A program made the position numbers and the translations under genes. Positions 50,711-61,593 of a DNA stretch of 64,000 nt are shown here, one piece after another. The notes beneath the pieces were generated by a model that saw only the letters and a list, made by a program, of their open reading frames with translations, was not told where the DNA came from and did no database searches. Numbering within the stretch: position 1 is the first letter of the stretch; every line of letters begins with the position of its first letter. The DNA comes from JAWWPG01 sp963820035 (lineage in GTDB: Bacteria > Actinomycetota > Actinomycetes > Propionibacteriales > Nocardioidaceae), in contig CAWFYK010000001.1 of the NCBI GenBank assembly GCA_963820035.1, positions 421,802 to 485,801 on the forward strand, read 5' to 3'.

Positions 50711-52117
50711 CTACAGGCTCGCGAGTTTGGTGACCGAGCCCCGCAGGGCGTCTTCACCGGCGCGGACGTAGTGGTTGAGGACGGTGGTGAGTTTGTCGCC
50801 GAGGTATTGAGCGACGACCTCCCAGGGCTCGCCGAGTTCCTCGTGGAACCACCTGGTGGCGGCGTGGTGGCGGAGGTTGCGGTAGACGATCGTGCGCGGC
50901 CAGGCGTTGTCGGGGTCGTTCTCGTCGACCCACTTCCGGACGCGGTGCCAGCGTTCGTTGTGCATCTCCGGCTTCACGGGTAGGCCGGTGGCGGTGTCGA
51001 TGAAGAGCCACAGCTCATCCTCGGAGGGCACCGGGTAGTTCCACCAGGTGAGGCTTTTGTCCTTCTCGCGGGCGGCCAGTGATGCCCGACGTTGGCTCTC
51101 GGCCTCCTGCGCGTTGATGACTTGCTGGAGTGACGCGTTCGCGGGCAGGTCGAGCAGCTCCTTGACGCGGGGGAGGAGCTCGTCGTTCATGAGCGACCTT
51201 GGGAGGGGCACCTCGTGGAGGGTGTGGTTCTTCACCGGGCCGCGGAAGCCTGCCTGACGGCGCGGCGTGATCCACGAGCCATTGACGTGGACGTAGCCGC
51301 GATCGAAGAAGACGTCGATGGCGCGGAGCGCGTTCTGCTCGCCGAGTCGAAGGCCGCCGAAGCCCGCGACGCGGATCTTGGCGCCGAACAGCGGGAGGCG
51401 GGTCATCAGCGGGTCGGTGCCCTCAGGACCGCACAAAAGATCGGCCGCGGCGGCCATCGCTTTCACCTGGCGGGTCTCCGGACGTAGGCGCGAGTCGACG
51501 TACTGCGCCGTCGCTCCGTGGAGCACGGTCGCCTTGCCGATCTCCAGCCCGTCGAGCGGGTCGATGCTGCGGTCGAGCCAGCCCAGGCGCCAGGCGAGCT
51601 TGCGCATCGAGGCGAGTTGGCCGCGCAGGTCCTCGCGGCCTCGTTGGGAGAAGAGCGTCCTCGAGCCCTTCTCCATGACGAGACGGCTGTGGTTGACGCG
51701 CCACTTCGTCACAGGCACGTCGCCGATGGTCGGCAGGATGTGGGCATTGAGACGGGACTCGCGCCCTTCCATCGTCCGGGGCTGCTTGCCGCGCTCGATG
51801 CTGTCCTTGAGGTACTCCTCGCCGAGCATCCGGATCGTCCGCGCAGCCCTCACGTCGGCTCCGACCGGCGTCTCGCGCTCGGTGTCGAGCGCGGCCTCGG
51901 CCTGGGCGAAGATCTTGCGGGCCTCGTCTTCGGAGGCAGCGCGGCGCAGCACCCGCCTCCACGGTTCACCCTCGCCGGCAGGTGCCCGGAAGTAGACCTG
52001 GTACTTGTTGGTGCCTGGCGAAGGTGCGTAGAGCCGCACTCGCCACGGCCGCGTGCTGCCGCCCGACGTACGCGGCTTGCCTTGGGCGAGCAGCTTCGGT
52101 TGAGGGCGCGGGGCCAC
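50711..52117 (-). CDS. Tyrosine-type recombinase/integrase
   Basis: 468 residues from GTG 52117 with an AGGAGG site. The N-terminal part is an arm-binding/SAM-like region (KYQVYFRAPAGEGEP). The catalytic part has Arg257 (LRLGE), Arg416 in NLRHHAATRW and the nucleophile Tyr450 in LNHYVRAG. The His of HxLR is replaced (RNLR), seen in some actinobacterial element integrases. It integrates the outer element at the CHWCH codons of the adjacent DUF255 gene, inferred from the repeat layout. It points away from that gene, 108 bases off. Confidence 0.93.
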   Translation of the reverse strand: MAPRPQPKLLAQGKPRTSGGSTRPWRVRLYAPSPGTNKYQVYFRAPAGEGEPWRRVLRRAASEDEARKIFAQAEAALDTERETPVGADVRAARTIRMLGEEYLKDSIERGKQPRTMEGRESRLNAHILPTIGDVPVTKWRVNHSRLVMEKGSRTLFSQRGREDLRGQLASMRKLAWRLGWLDRSIDPLDGLEIGKATVLHGATAQYVDSRLRPETRQVKAMAAAADLLCGPEGTDPLMTRLPLFGAKIRVAGFGGLRLGEQNALRAIDVFFDRGYVHVNGSWITPRRQAGFRGPVKNHTLHEVPLPRSLMNDELLPRVKELLDLPANASLQQVINAQEAESQRRASLAAREKDKSLTWWNYPVPSEDELWLFIDTATGLPVKPEMHNERWHRVRKWVDENDPDNAWPRTIVYRNLRHHAATRWFHEELGEPWEVVAQYLGDKLTTVLNHYVRAGEDALRGSVTKLASL

Positions 52118-52225
52118 GAGAACCTCCTAGGCTGGAGAACCATCGTACGCCGGATTTCGTGCATCACTCTCGTGCATCACTCAAAGAAGAGTGATGCACG
52201 TGCCACTCATCAGGAGTCACAGGAA

Positions 52226-54241
<2,016 letters not shown>

Positions 54242-54263
54242 TCTCGAGCGAGGTCGACTCCCG

Positions 54264-54288
54264 GGATTCGTCCGGGCCGGACGAATCC
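54264..54288. terminator. Perfect 12-bp palindrome after the DUF255 gene
   Basis: GGATTCGTCCGG (54264-54275) and its exact inverse (54277-54288) flank one base. With essentially no loop it would form a cruciform-like or short hairpin. The same motif is scattered at 28444-28583. It could be a terminator or an interspersed palindrome. Confidence 0.6.
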
Positions 54289-54378
54289 GATTCGGCGCCC
54301 TGCCGCGGAGACCGACCGCGGACCTTTCAGCCGAGGAGTCCCGGTGCGCCCGCAACGGACGACACTAGGCTTGCGGGT

Positions 54379-54489
54379 ATGACGATCGGTGCGGCGTTGC
54401 GGCGAGCCGTCCGAGACGCCACCCACGGATCGGTCGGGCCCAGCGGACCGGGCAGCTCGACCCGGCCCAGCGGATCGAGCCGGCCGTGA
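54379..54489 (+). CDS. Very small ORF, 36 residues, possible leader peptide
   Basis: TAGGCT (54366-54371) lies 7 bases before ATG 54379, the leaderless layout seen at other genes here. The 36-residue frame (MTIGAALRRAVRDATHGSVG...) ends at TGA 54489, overlapping GTG 54486 of the next gene in a GTGA quartet. It may be a coupling leader or a real small protein. There is no family match. Confidence 0.4.
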   Translation: MTIGAALRRAVRDATHGSVGPSGPGSSTRPSGSSRP

Positions 54490-55118
54490 GGGACATGCGG
54501 GCGGATCGTGACTCGGGCCCCGTCATGGAGCAGGCGCGGAGCCGGTCATCCGAAGACACCCGGCGCGTCGACCGAGCGGGCAGCCGCTCGAGATGGCGCC
54601 GCCGGGGTGCTGCCGCCCTCATCGTGGTCGCCGCGCTGGCCGTCATCATCGTGCCGCACCTCGTCGACAGCAGCCGGATCTCGAGCGTCGCCGCGAAGGC
54701 GGCGAGTGACGCGCTCATCACCGTCACGTGCCCCGCGGCAACATCCCTCACGACCCATGTGAATCCACCCGATCCGGTCGAGTTGAACGCCGTCGCGGTC
54801 TGCCACTACCCCGCGGGACCCGTCGGCACCCCGCCCGTCGTCGGTCGGGTGCCACACTCGCAGCTCGTCGCAGTCAACACGGACCTCCAGGCGCACGCCG
54901 TCATGGGCAGTGCTCCTCGCCCGAAGGCTCCACCGGCGGACTCGGGTGCGCAGCCCGAGACGTGGGCGGTCATCGGTCTGACCTCATCGGGCCAGACCGT
55001 CGAGCTCACCGGCAATCCTTTCCCAGGTGTCCTCTCCGCGCCCGGCCCCGGCCCAGGAATCGTGTGGCACCCGTTGCCCACCACTCAACGGCTGCTCACG
55101 GCCGACATCGGCGGCTGA
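54486..55118 (+). CDS. Single-pass membrane/secreted hypothetical protein
   Basis: 210 residues: a charged N-terminus, a transmembrane helix (GAAALIVVAALAVIIVPHLV, ~40-60), then an extracytoplasmic part with two cysteines and repeated hydrophobic strands. GTG 54486 is suggested by the overlap; in-frame ATGs at 54495 and 54525 are alternatives. Its plan (TM, then a Cys-containing beta domain with Pro-rich linkers) is like the protein at 55747, so both may be surface partners of the SigE-family sigma factor. Confidence 0.65.
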   Translation: MRDMRADRDSGPVMEQARSRSSEDTRRVDRAGSRSRWRRRGAAALIVVAALAVIIVPHLVDSSRISSVAAKAASDALITVTCPAATSLTTHVNPPDPVELNAVAVCHYPAGPVGTPPVVGRVPHSQLVAVNTDLQAHAVMGSAPRPKAPPADSGAQPETWAVIGLTSSGQTVELTGNPFPGVLSAPGPGPGIVWHPLPTTQRLLTADIGG

Positions 55119-55177
55119 CCCCAGCCGACAACCTTTCGTCCCACCCGCCTCGTTGGTAGTGGACAGAGGAGGGTGCG

Positions 55178-55750
55178 ATGCCCAGGGTGGTCGGTGTGGA
55201 AGACGTCGAGGGCTCCGCGGGTGCCCATGGCGACGTCCCGCCGAGCTTCGATGCGTTCGTCGCCACCCGCAGCCGGGCCCTGTGGCGGAGCGCCTGGCTG
55301 CTGACCGGCGACGCCCAGAAGGCCGAGGACCTGCTGCAGACGGCGCTCGTCAAGGTATGGCGGCGCTGGTCGAAGGTGGCCAAGGACGGCTCGGTCGAGG
55401 CATACGCGCGGCGTGCTCTCGTCACGACGTACACCGACTGGTGGCGCCGCAAATGGACTGGCGAGGTGCCCACCGAGTCGGTTCCCGAGCAGCGCGAGGC
55501 TCTCGACGCGATCGAGCTGGCCGACACGCGACATGACGTGATGGCAGCACTCGCTGGCCTCTCCAGAGGCCAGCGGGCCGTGGTGGTGCTGCGCTACTTC
55601 GAGGACCTCTCGGAAGCCCAGACGGCCGACGTGCTCGGGTGCAGCATCGGCACCGTCAAGAGCCAGCATTCGCGTGCGATTGCGGCGCTTCGCTCCTCGC
55701 AGCTGCTCGACGACACCCCGTTCGACAACGACAGGGAGGAGCCGCGATGA
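55178..55750 (+). CDS. SigE-family ECF RNA polymerase sigma factor
   Basis: 190 residues. Region 2 is at ~25-90: AFVATRSRALWRSAWLLTGD, then KAEDLLQTALVKVWRRW and the DWWRRK segment characteristic of the actinobacterial SigE family. Region 4 is at ~125-180: LSRGQRAVVVLRYFEDLSEA, then QTADVLGCSIGTVKSQHSRA. ATG 55178 has an AGGAGGG site. The stop overlaps the next gene (ATGA), whose product has one membrane helix and could act as anti-sigma or sensor. Confidence 0.92.
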   Translation: MPRVVGVEDVEGSAGAHGDVPPSFDAFVATRSRALWRSAWLLTGDAQKAEDLLQTALVKVWRRWSKVAKDGSVEAYARRALVTTYTDWWRRKWTGEVPTESVPEQREALDAIELADTRHDVMAALAGLSRGQRAVVVLRYFEDLSEAQTADVLGCSIGTVKSQHSRAIAALRSSQLLDDTPFDNDREEPR

Positions 55751-56835
55751 CCGACCAGATCCCGGACCGCGACCGCGAACGCGAACGCCTCAGTGACCTG
55801 CTGCGGGCCGTGGTGCCCGACGGTCCTGACCCGGCCGGAAGGGCCGACCAGGTCGTACGACGCGGCCGTCACGGCACGAGACGGCGCGGAGCGGTCAGCG
55901 TGCTCGCCGTGGGTGCGGTCGCGTTCGCCGTCATCGCCGCCCCAAGGCTCTTCACGTCGTCCACGCACAGCACCACAGCCACGGGAAGAGACACCACCGT
56001 GGCGGCCGCCAACCTGGCGCATCCCTTCGCCTGCGCAACACCCGGCCACCCGACGGCTGCCGCGACGCCGCATCCCAGCGGGCAGGTTCCGAGCGGCGCC
56101 GTGCTGGCCCGACTCTGTCCCCTGACTGGCTCGGGGAGTGGAGAGTGGTCGGCCCCCGGTGATGCGCTCACCAGCAATGTCGACGCGGTCGCTGCCGTCT
56201 TCAACACCCTCCCGTCGGCGCGGGTGATGTCGTGTCCGCCGCCTCTCGGAGCCCACGCGTTCACGGTCACCTTCCAGTACGCCGACGGCCGGCTGGTTCG
56301 GCTCAGCGGGCAAGACGACGGATGCAACTACGTGCGGCTCACCGGGTCGGCGGGTTTGGGGCGCGCAGGAGCCGACCGGGTCCTGCACGCCTTCCTGACG
56401 CAGCTCGCCGCTCAACGCGCGATGCTCTCGCCGCCCGCGGCATCTCCCGTCGCTGACCTGACGTGTCCGACGACGCTGACCGGCGCCAGGCCCTCCATCC
56501 TGCTGGACCCGCGACATCTCGACCTCACCTCGGCGGTCCTGTGCACCTACCCGAAGGGTCTTCCCGGTCAGAGCCAGCGAGCCACCCTGACCGATGGTCA
56601 GGTGCAGGCGGTCGACCGGGACTGGACGGCAGGCGCCTCCCAGGCGATCCCGGCGATTGGGTGCCTCGGGCCAACCCCGAAGACGGCGATCCTCGGAGTG
56701 GACCGCTGGGGAGATCGGGTCTGGCTGGCCTGGGACTGCGTGACCTACAACTACGGCTTCGACGGGTCCGTCATCCTCGGCTGGTCACCGAGTCCGCCGG
56801 TGCAGCGGATGCTGGACCGAGCCTCAGGCGCCTGA
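55747..56835 (+). CDS. Membrane protein coupled to the sigma factor (putative anti-sigma/sensor)
   Basis: 362 residues. Residues ~1-45 are charged and cytosolic (LSDLLRAVVPDGPDPAGRAD), the membrane helix is at ~48-65 (AVSVLAVGAVAFAVIAAP), and a ~295-residue extracytoplasmic part with several Cys (LCPLTGS, VMSCPPPLGA, CNYVRL, LTCPTTLTG) follows. The ATGA overlap with the sigma gene and the topology suggest it controls that sigma factor. No classic HxxxCxxC zinc anti-sigma motif is seen, so the role is inference. Confidence 0.75.
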   Translation: MTDQIPDRDRERERLSDLLRAVVPDGPDPAGRADQVVRRGRHGTRRRGAVSVLAVGAVAFAVIAAPRLFTSSTHSTTATGRDTTVAAANLAHPFACATPGHPTAAATPHPSGQVPSGAVLARLCPLTGSGSGEWSAPGDALTSNVDAVAAVFNTLPSARVMSCPPPLGAHAFTVTFQYADGRLVRLSGQDDGCNYVRLTGSAGLGRAGADRVLHAFLTQLAAQRAMLSPPAASPVADLTCPTTLTGARPSILLDPRHLDLTSAVLCTYPKGLPGQSQRATLTDGQVQAVDRDWTAGASQAIPAIGCLGPTPKTAILGVDRWGDRVWLAWDCVTYNYGFDGSVILGWSPSPPVQRMLDRASGA

Positions 56836-56870
56836 GGTACGGCCGCGAACGTGCGTCCGTCATACCCGCG

Positions 56871-56925
56871 AATTGCGGGAGAACGCAGGTTTCGAGGCCC
56901 TGGAAACCTGCGTCCTCCCGCAATT
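56871..56925. terminator. Long bidirectional hairpin
   Basis: AATTGCGGGA (56871-56880) pairs with 56916-56925 and ACGCAGGTTTC (56883-56893) with 56903-56913, with a 2-by-2 internal loop and a 9-base loop. It lies between convergent genes (membrane protein, plus; hemolysin III, minus), as expected of a shared terminator. Confidence 0.8.
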
Positions 56926-56999
56926 GACGGGAAGCGCGAGACCGGAACCCGACGTGATGGTACGTCGGCCCCACCGCCGCGAGTGAGGAACGCCCAGCC

Positions 57000-57677
57000 T
57001 CAGCGGGCGGCGTACACGATCATCGAGATGCCGACATAGTGCACGACGAACGCGGCGATGGTGAACGAGTGGAACACCTCGTGGAAGCCGAACCAGCGCG
57101 GTGCCGGGTCGGGCCGCTTGAGGCCGTAGACGATGCCGCCGAGGGAGTAGAGGCAGCCGCCGGCCAGGATCAGCGTGAAGACGGCCGGCCCGGCGGCACT
57201 GAAGAAGTCACCCAGCCAGAAGACGGCAGCCCAGCCCAGTGCGATGTAGACGGGCAGATAGAGCCAACGGGGCGCACCGATCCAGAGCACCCGGAAGGCG
57301 ATCCCGAGCAGCGCCCCGCCCCAGACCAGCCCGAGCAGCAGCTGAGCATTGCGGCTGGACAGCAGCGTGATCGCGAACGGCGTATAGGTGCCCGCGATCA
57401 GCAGGAAGATGTTCGAGTGGTCGAGCCGTCGGAGCAGGGCATCGGCCTTCGGTGACCAGTGCCGGCGATGGTAGAGGGCGGACACACCGAAGAGCAGCGA
57501 CGCCGACACGGCGAATATCGCCGTTGCCAGCCGCGTGGTGCCGTTCGGCGACAGGATGACGAGCACGAGACCGGCGCAAACGCTGAGCGGGAAGATCGCG
57601 AGATGCAGCCAGCCACGGAGCCGTGGCTTGATCTCGCGAGCCACCTCTCGAAGCCGATCTGTCGTCTCGGTCGTCAT
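57000..57677 (-). CDS. Hemolysin III (PAQR/YqfA-type) family membrane protein
   Basis: 225 residues with seven membrane helices. Family motifs: SALYHRRHW (S-x-x-Y-H), LDHSNIFLLIAGTYTP and FHEVFHSFTI, which supply the metal-binding Ser/His/Asp set of the CREST superfamily. It is a likely lipid-active hydrolase or sensor in the cytoplasmic membrane. TACGGT lies 6 bases before ATG 57677 (57689-57684 on the minus strand), suggesting a leaderless transcript. Confidence 0.92.
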   Translation of the reverse strand: MTTETTDRLREVAREIKPRLRGWLHLAIFPLSVCAGLVLVILSPNGTTRLATAIFAVSASLLFGVSALYHRRHWSPKADALLRRLDHSNIFLLIAGTYTPFAITLLSSRNAQLLLGLVWGGALLGIAFRVLWIGAPRWLYLPVYIALGWAAVFWLGDFFSAAGPAVFTLILAGGCLYSLGGIVYGLKRPDPAPRWFGFHEVFHSFTIAAFVVHYVGISMIVYAAR

Positions 57678-57805
57678 GTCTCAACCGTAGAGGACTCACC
57701 GCCGACGACCCCTATCGCGGGAGGCCTGGGAGTACCCTTTGAGTGGGGATGTGATCTGGCGGACGTCTCGTGGGTGGTGCGAGACGACGACGAGAGGTGC
57801 ATGTC

Positions 57806-58570
57806 GTGGTTTCGATGCGGAGGTTCGCCTACGACATCTATGAGCGCCGCCTCCTGCGCAACCTCCCGGCTGACCGGCTCCCTCAGCACGTGGGAGTCAT
57901 GTGCGACGGCAACCGTCGCTGGGCCCGCGCGTTCGGCGCGGAGGTCGCAGGCGGCTATCTCGCCGGCGCCGACAAGATCGAGGAGTTCCTCGGCTGGTGT
58001 GACCAGCTCAACATCAATTTGGTCACCCTGTGGCTGCTCTCAACCGACAACCTGGGCCGCCCAGCCGAGGAGGTCGGGCCGCTGCTCACGGTCATCGAGG
58101 ACCTCGTCGACTCGCTCGCCTCGAAGGGTCGGTGGCGGGTGCACCCGGTGGGTGCCCTCGACATGCTGCCCTCCTCCACGGCGATGCGGCTCAAGGCGGG
58201 AGCCGACCGAACGGCCGAGATCGACGGCATGACGGTCAACATCGCCGTCGCGTACGGCGGCCGTCGGGAGCTGGCCGATGCCGTCCGCGCGATGCTCCAC
58301 GAGCAGGCCGAGAAGGGTACGACGATCGAGGAGCTCGCCGAGGTGATCGACATGGAGCACATCGCCGAGCACCTCTACACCAAGGGCCAGCCCGACCCCG
58401 ACCTGGTGATCCGCACCTCGGGCGAACAGCGGATGTCCGGCTTCCTGCTGTGGCAGAGCGCCCACAGCGAGTTCTACTTCTGCGAAGCCATGTGGCCGGA
58501 CTTCCGGCGCACCGACTTCCTGCGCGCGATCCGCGACTACGCGGCGCGCAACCGGCGCTTCGGCGCCTGA
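57806..58570 (+). CDS. Isoprenyl transferase (cis-prenyl diphosphate synthase)
   Basis: 254 residues from GTG 57806, eight bases after an AGAGG site; ATG 57815 is the alternative. VGVMCDGNRRWAR carries the catalytic Asp, GWCDQLNINLVTLWLLSTDN the substrate region, and RTSGEQRMSGFLLWQSAHSE the C-terminal signature. It condenses isopentenyl diphosphate in cis. Length and sequence resemble the short-chain Z-farnesyl-type synthase of mycobacteria, but a UppS role cannot be excluded. Confidence 0.92.
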   Translation: MVSMRRFAYDIYERRLLRNLPADRLPQHVGVMCDGNRRWARAFGAEVAGGYLAGADKIEEFLGWCDQLNINLVTLWLLSTDNLGRPAEEVGPLLTVIEDLVDSLASKGRWRVHPVGALDMLPSSTAMRLKAGADRTAEIDGMTVNIAVAYGGRRELADAVRAMLHEQAEKGTTIEELAEVIDMEHIAEHLYTKGQPDPDLVIRTSGEQRMSGFLLWQSAHSEFYFCEAMWPDFRRTDFLRAIRDYAARNRRFGA

Positions 58571-58652
58571 CTCGCCGGCCGCGTCCGGCGGCTCCATCGA
58601 CCAAGCAGTCGCCGACGGTTCACCTGAGGTTTGGCGTGTCGTCGTCGCTCGC

Positions 58653-58787
58653 GTGGCCACCCGCCGTACGGTCAGACCGACGGCAGGTGGGGAAGCCTGG
58701 CGTTACGGGAGGCCACATGCGACACCTCGGCGGGCGTGCTCCGAGCCCGTGGGAAGCGACCCGGTCCGGCTGACAACCAGGACCGGG
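58653..58787 (+). ncRNA. Structured 5' leader candidate before phoH
   Basis: Three successive hairpins can be drawn. CCACCCGCC (58657-58665) pairs with GGCAGGTGG (58682-58690), enclosing CGGTC/GACCG. CTCGG (58726-58730) pairs with CCGAG (58741-58745). CCCGGTCC (58760-58767) pairs with GGACCGGG (58780-58787). The last ends ~23 bases before the phoH ribosome-binding site. It may be a regulatory leader; it matches no riboswitch consensus I know. Confidence 0.35.
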
Positions 58788-58821
58788 CGATGCTGGCCAG
58801 CCTGGTCCGCGAGGAGTTCAC

Positions 58822-60129
58822 GTGGCTGCTGCCAAGAGCACCACCCGCACCTACGTTCTCGACACGAGTGTCCTGCTCGCCGACCCGGGCGCCCTCCGCC
58901 GGTTCCGCGAGCATGAGGTCGTGCTGCCGATCGTGGTGATCACCGAGCTCGAGGCCAAGCGAGCCCACCCGGAGCTGGGCTACTTCGCGAGGGCAGCCCT
59001 GCGGATGCTCGACGAGCTTCGCGTGCTGCACGGCAAGCTCGATGAGCCCATGCCCATCAGCCCCGAGGGAGGCACGCTCAGGGTTGAGCTCAACCACAGC
59101 GACCCCTCGCTGCTGCCGTCGGGCTTCCGGCTCGGCGACAACGACACTCGCATCCTGTCGGTGGCCTTCAACCTTCGTGCCGAGGGGGCCGACGTCACGT
59201 TGGTCTCCAAGGACCTGCCGATGCGCGTGAAGGCCTCGTCAGTCGGCCTGATGGCCGAGGAGTACCGGGCCGAGCTCGCGATCGAGACCGGCTATACCGG
59301 GATGAACGAGATCGAGGTCGAGTCGCGAGACCTCGACCTGCTCTACGACGAGGGAGTTCTCGACCTCGAGGCCGCCCGCGGCCTGCCCTGCCACTCGGGC
59401 CTGGTCCTCCTGTCGTCGCGGGGGAGCGCGCTGGGTCGCGTGACGCCGGACAAGCAGGTCCGGTTGGTCCGCGGCGACCGGGACGCCTTCGGAATCCACG
59501 GCCGCTCCGCCGAGCAGCGGATCGCCCTCGACCTGCTGCTCGATCCGGACATCGGCATCGTCTCGCTGGGTGGCCGGGCCGGCACCGGGAAGTCCGCGCT
59601 GGCGCTCTGCGCGGGTCTGGAGTCCGTGCTGGAACGGCGGCAGCACAAGCGGGTCGTGGTGTTCCGCCCGTTGTTCGCCGTCGGAGGTCAGGAGCTCGGC
59701 TACCTCCCTGGCAGCGAGTCCGAGAAGATGCAGCCGTGGGCGCAGGCCGTCTTCGACACCCTCGGCGCCATCACCAGTGGCGAGGTCATCGACGAGGTGC
59801 TCGCTCGCGGCATGCTCGAAGTACTCCCGCTCACGCACATCCGGGGCCGCTCGCTGCATGACGCGTTCGTCGTCGTCGACGAAGCTCAGTCGCTCGAGCG
59901 CAACGTGCTGCTGACCGTACTCTCGCGGGTCGGTGCGGGCTCTCGCGTCGTCCTCACGCATGACGTCGCCCAGCGCGACAACCTGCGGGTCGGCCGCTAC
60001 GACGGAGTGGTCGCCGTCGTCGAGAAGCTCAAGGGGCATCCGCTCTTTGCCCATGTGACGCTGACCCGCTCCGAGCGCTCGCCGATCGCCGCGCTCGTCA
60101 CCGAGTTGCTGGAGGACGTGTCCGGCTGA
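58822..60129 (+). CDS. PhoH-family protein with N-terminal PIN domain (PhoH2)
   Basis: 435 residues from GTG 58822 with a GAGGAG site. Residues ~8-140 are a PIN ribonuclease domain (YVLDTSVLLADPGAL gives Asp14; TELEAKR; LGDNDTRILSVA). Residues ~225-430 are the PhoH ATPase: Walker A GGRAGTGKSAL near 250 and Walker B DAFVVVDEAQSLE near 350. Such PIN-PhoH proteins are RNA helicase/RNases. It follows the hemolysin III and isoprenyl transferase genes, the usual actinobacterial neighbourhood. Confidence 0.94.
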   Translation: MAAAKSTTRTYVLDTSVLLADPGALRRFREHEVVLPIVVITELEAKRAHPELGYFARAALRMLDELRVLHGKLDEPMPISPEGGTLRVELNHSDPSLLPSGFRLGDNDTRILSVAFNLRAEGADVTLVSKDLPMRVKASSVGLMAEEYRAELAIETGYTGMNEIEVESRDLDLLYDEGVLDLEAARGLPCHSGLVLLSSRGSALGRVTPDKQVRLVRGDRDAFGIHGRSAEQRIALDLLLDPDIGIVSLGGRAGTGKSALALCAGLESVLERRQHKRVVVFRPLFAVGGQELGYLPGSESEKMQPWAQAVFDTLGAITSGEVIDEVLARGMLEVLPLTHIRGRSLHDAFVVVDEAQSLERNVLLTVLSRVGAGSRVVLTHDVAQRDNLRVGRYDGVVAVVEKLKGHPLFAHVTLTRSERSPIAALVTELLEDVSG

Positions 60130-60242
60130 CCCGCCTCAACCCGAAATCCCCGTGAATTTTCCTGATAGTGCACGGCGTTTTCCGGTTGCGAATTTCTGCG
60201 ACAGGGGCAGGATGAGAGGCACGTCACAGACTGGGAGGCGCT

Positions 60243-61550
60243 ATGTATGCGTGGGCTCGATCGCCGAACCGGAAGACTAGGAGCCGGAAGGCACTCGCCC
60301 TCGGGCTCGCCGTAGGGATGTCGTCGGTACTGCTCGCTGCCTGTGGCGGTGGAGGCGGAAAGCCCGTCCTCACGTGGTACATCAACCCCGACCCGGTGTC
60401 GGACACGTTGGCTGGTCAGGCGCTGCTCGCCAAGCAGTGCAGCACCGACCAGTACACCGTGGAGACCCAGGAGCTGCCGACCAGCGCATCCGACCAGCGC
60501 ATCCAACTGGCTCGTCGCCTCGCGGCGCACGACTCGACGATCGACCTGATGAGCCTGGACCCGGCGTTCACGTCGGAGTTCGGTGCGGCCGGCTTCCTCG
60601 CGCCGATCCCGCCGGCCACCGGGAAGCAGCTCACGGCGGGCGACCTCAACGGCATCGTGCAGACCGCGACACTCGGCGGGAAGCTGATCGCGACGCCGCT
60701 CTGGGCGAACACTCAGGTGCTCTGGTATCGCAAGTCCTTCGCCCAGAAGGCCGGGCTCGACATGACGAAGCCGGTCACCTGGGATCAGATCATCGACGCC
60801 TCCGCCAACAACGGCGGCACCGTCGGTGTCCAGGCCAACAAGTACGAGGGCTACTCGGTGTGGATCAACGCGCTCATCATGGGTGCTGGTGGACAGATCG
60901 TTGAGGACACCGCGGCGGGTGTGGACGCCAAGATCACCATCAGCTCGCCTGCTGGGATCGACGCGGCCAAGGTGATCCAGAAGCTCGCCCACTCCTCCGC
61001 AGCCGAGCCGGACCTGTCGGTCTCTAACGAGGGCACGGTTCTCACCCCGTTCGCGACCCCGCAGGGGGCCTTCCAGGTGAACTGGACGTTCGTCTACCCG
61101 AACTACAAGGCCGACCCCGCCACCTTGAAGGACATGGGCTGGACCATGTATCCGGAGACGGTTGCCGGCAAGCCGGCCCGGCCGCCGGTCGGCGGCATCA
61201 ACATCGGCATCGGCGCCTACTCGCCGCACGTCGACGATGCCCTGAAGGCCGTCAAGTGCATCACGTCGACGGCGAAGCAGATCCAATACGCCAACCAGAC
61301 TGGCAACATGCCGGCCCGGGCCGCGGCGTACTCGAGTGCCGCACTGAAGAAGGCCTACCCGGCGGACCTGCTGGCGCTCTTCCGCGCGAGCCTCAAGGCT
61401 GGTGGACCGCGGCCCAACTCGCCGTACTGGAGCGACATCTCCAGTGCGATCCAGAGCACCTGGCACCCGCCGAGCTCCGTGACTCCTTCGACTCCGGCGG
61501 AGTCCCAGACCTTCATCGAAGACGTTCTTCAGGGAAAGGCGCTGTTGTGA
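60243..61550 (+). CDS. Sugar ABC transporter substrate-binding lipoprotein (CUT1)
   Basis: 435 residues. A twin-basic N-terminus and hydrophobic stretch lead to the lipobox LLAACGG (Cys near 34), so it is lipid-anchored outside. The rest is a bacterial extracellular solute-binding fold (LTWYINPDP, LMSLDPAFTSEFGAAGFL, LIATPLWANTQVLWYRKS). ATG 60243 has a GGAGG site; TTGCGA (60186-60191) with CAGGAT (60208-60213) could be its promoter. First gene of a four-gene operon; a LpqY-like role in trehalose/maltose uptake is plausible but unproven. Confidence 0.9.
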   Translation: MYAWARSPNRKTRSRKALALGLAVGMSSVLLAACGGGGGKPVLTWYINPDPVSDTLAGQALLAKQCSTDQYTVETQELPTSASDQRIQLARRLAAHDSTIDLMSLDPAFTSEFGAAGFLAPIPPATGKQLTAGDLNGIVQTATLGGKLIATPLWANTQVLWYRKSFAQKAGLDMTKPVTWDQIIDASANNGGTVGVQANKYEGYSVWINALIMGAGGQIVEDTAAGVDAKITISSPAGIDAAKVIQKLAHSSAAEPDLSVSNEGTVLTPFATPQGAFQVNWTFVYPNYKADPATLKDMGWTMYPETVAGKPARPPVGGINIGIGAYSPHVDDALKAVKCITSTAKQIQYANQTGNMPARAAAYSSAALKKAYPADLLALFRASLKAGGPRPNSPYWSDISSAIQSTWHPPSSVTPSTPAESQTFIEDVLQGKALL

Positions 61551-61593
61551 TGACCGCCATGCGACTCCAGCCATCGAGTCGGAGCCAACTCCG

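Noticed and set aside
58653..58821. c-di-AMP, cobalamin or SAM-IV riboswitch upstream of phoH
   Set aside because: None of the conserved core boxes I know for these classes could be found; only generic hairpins.
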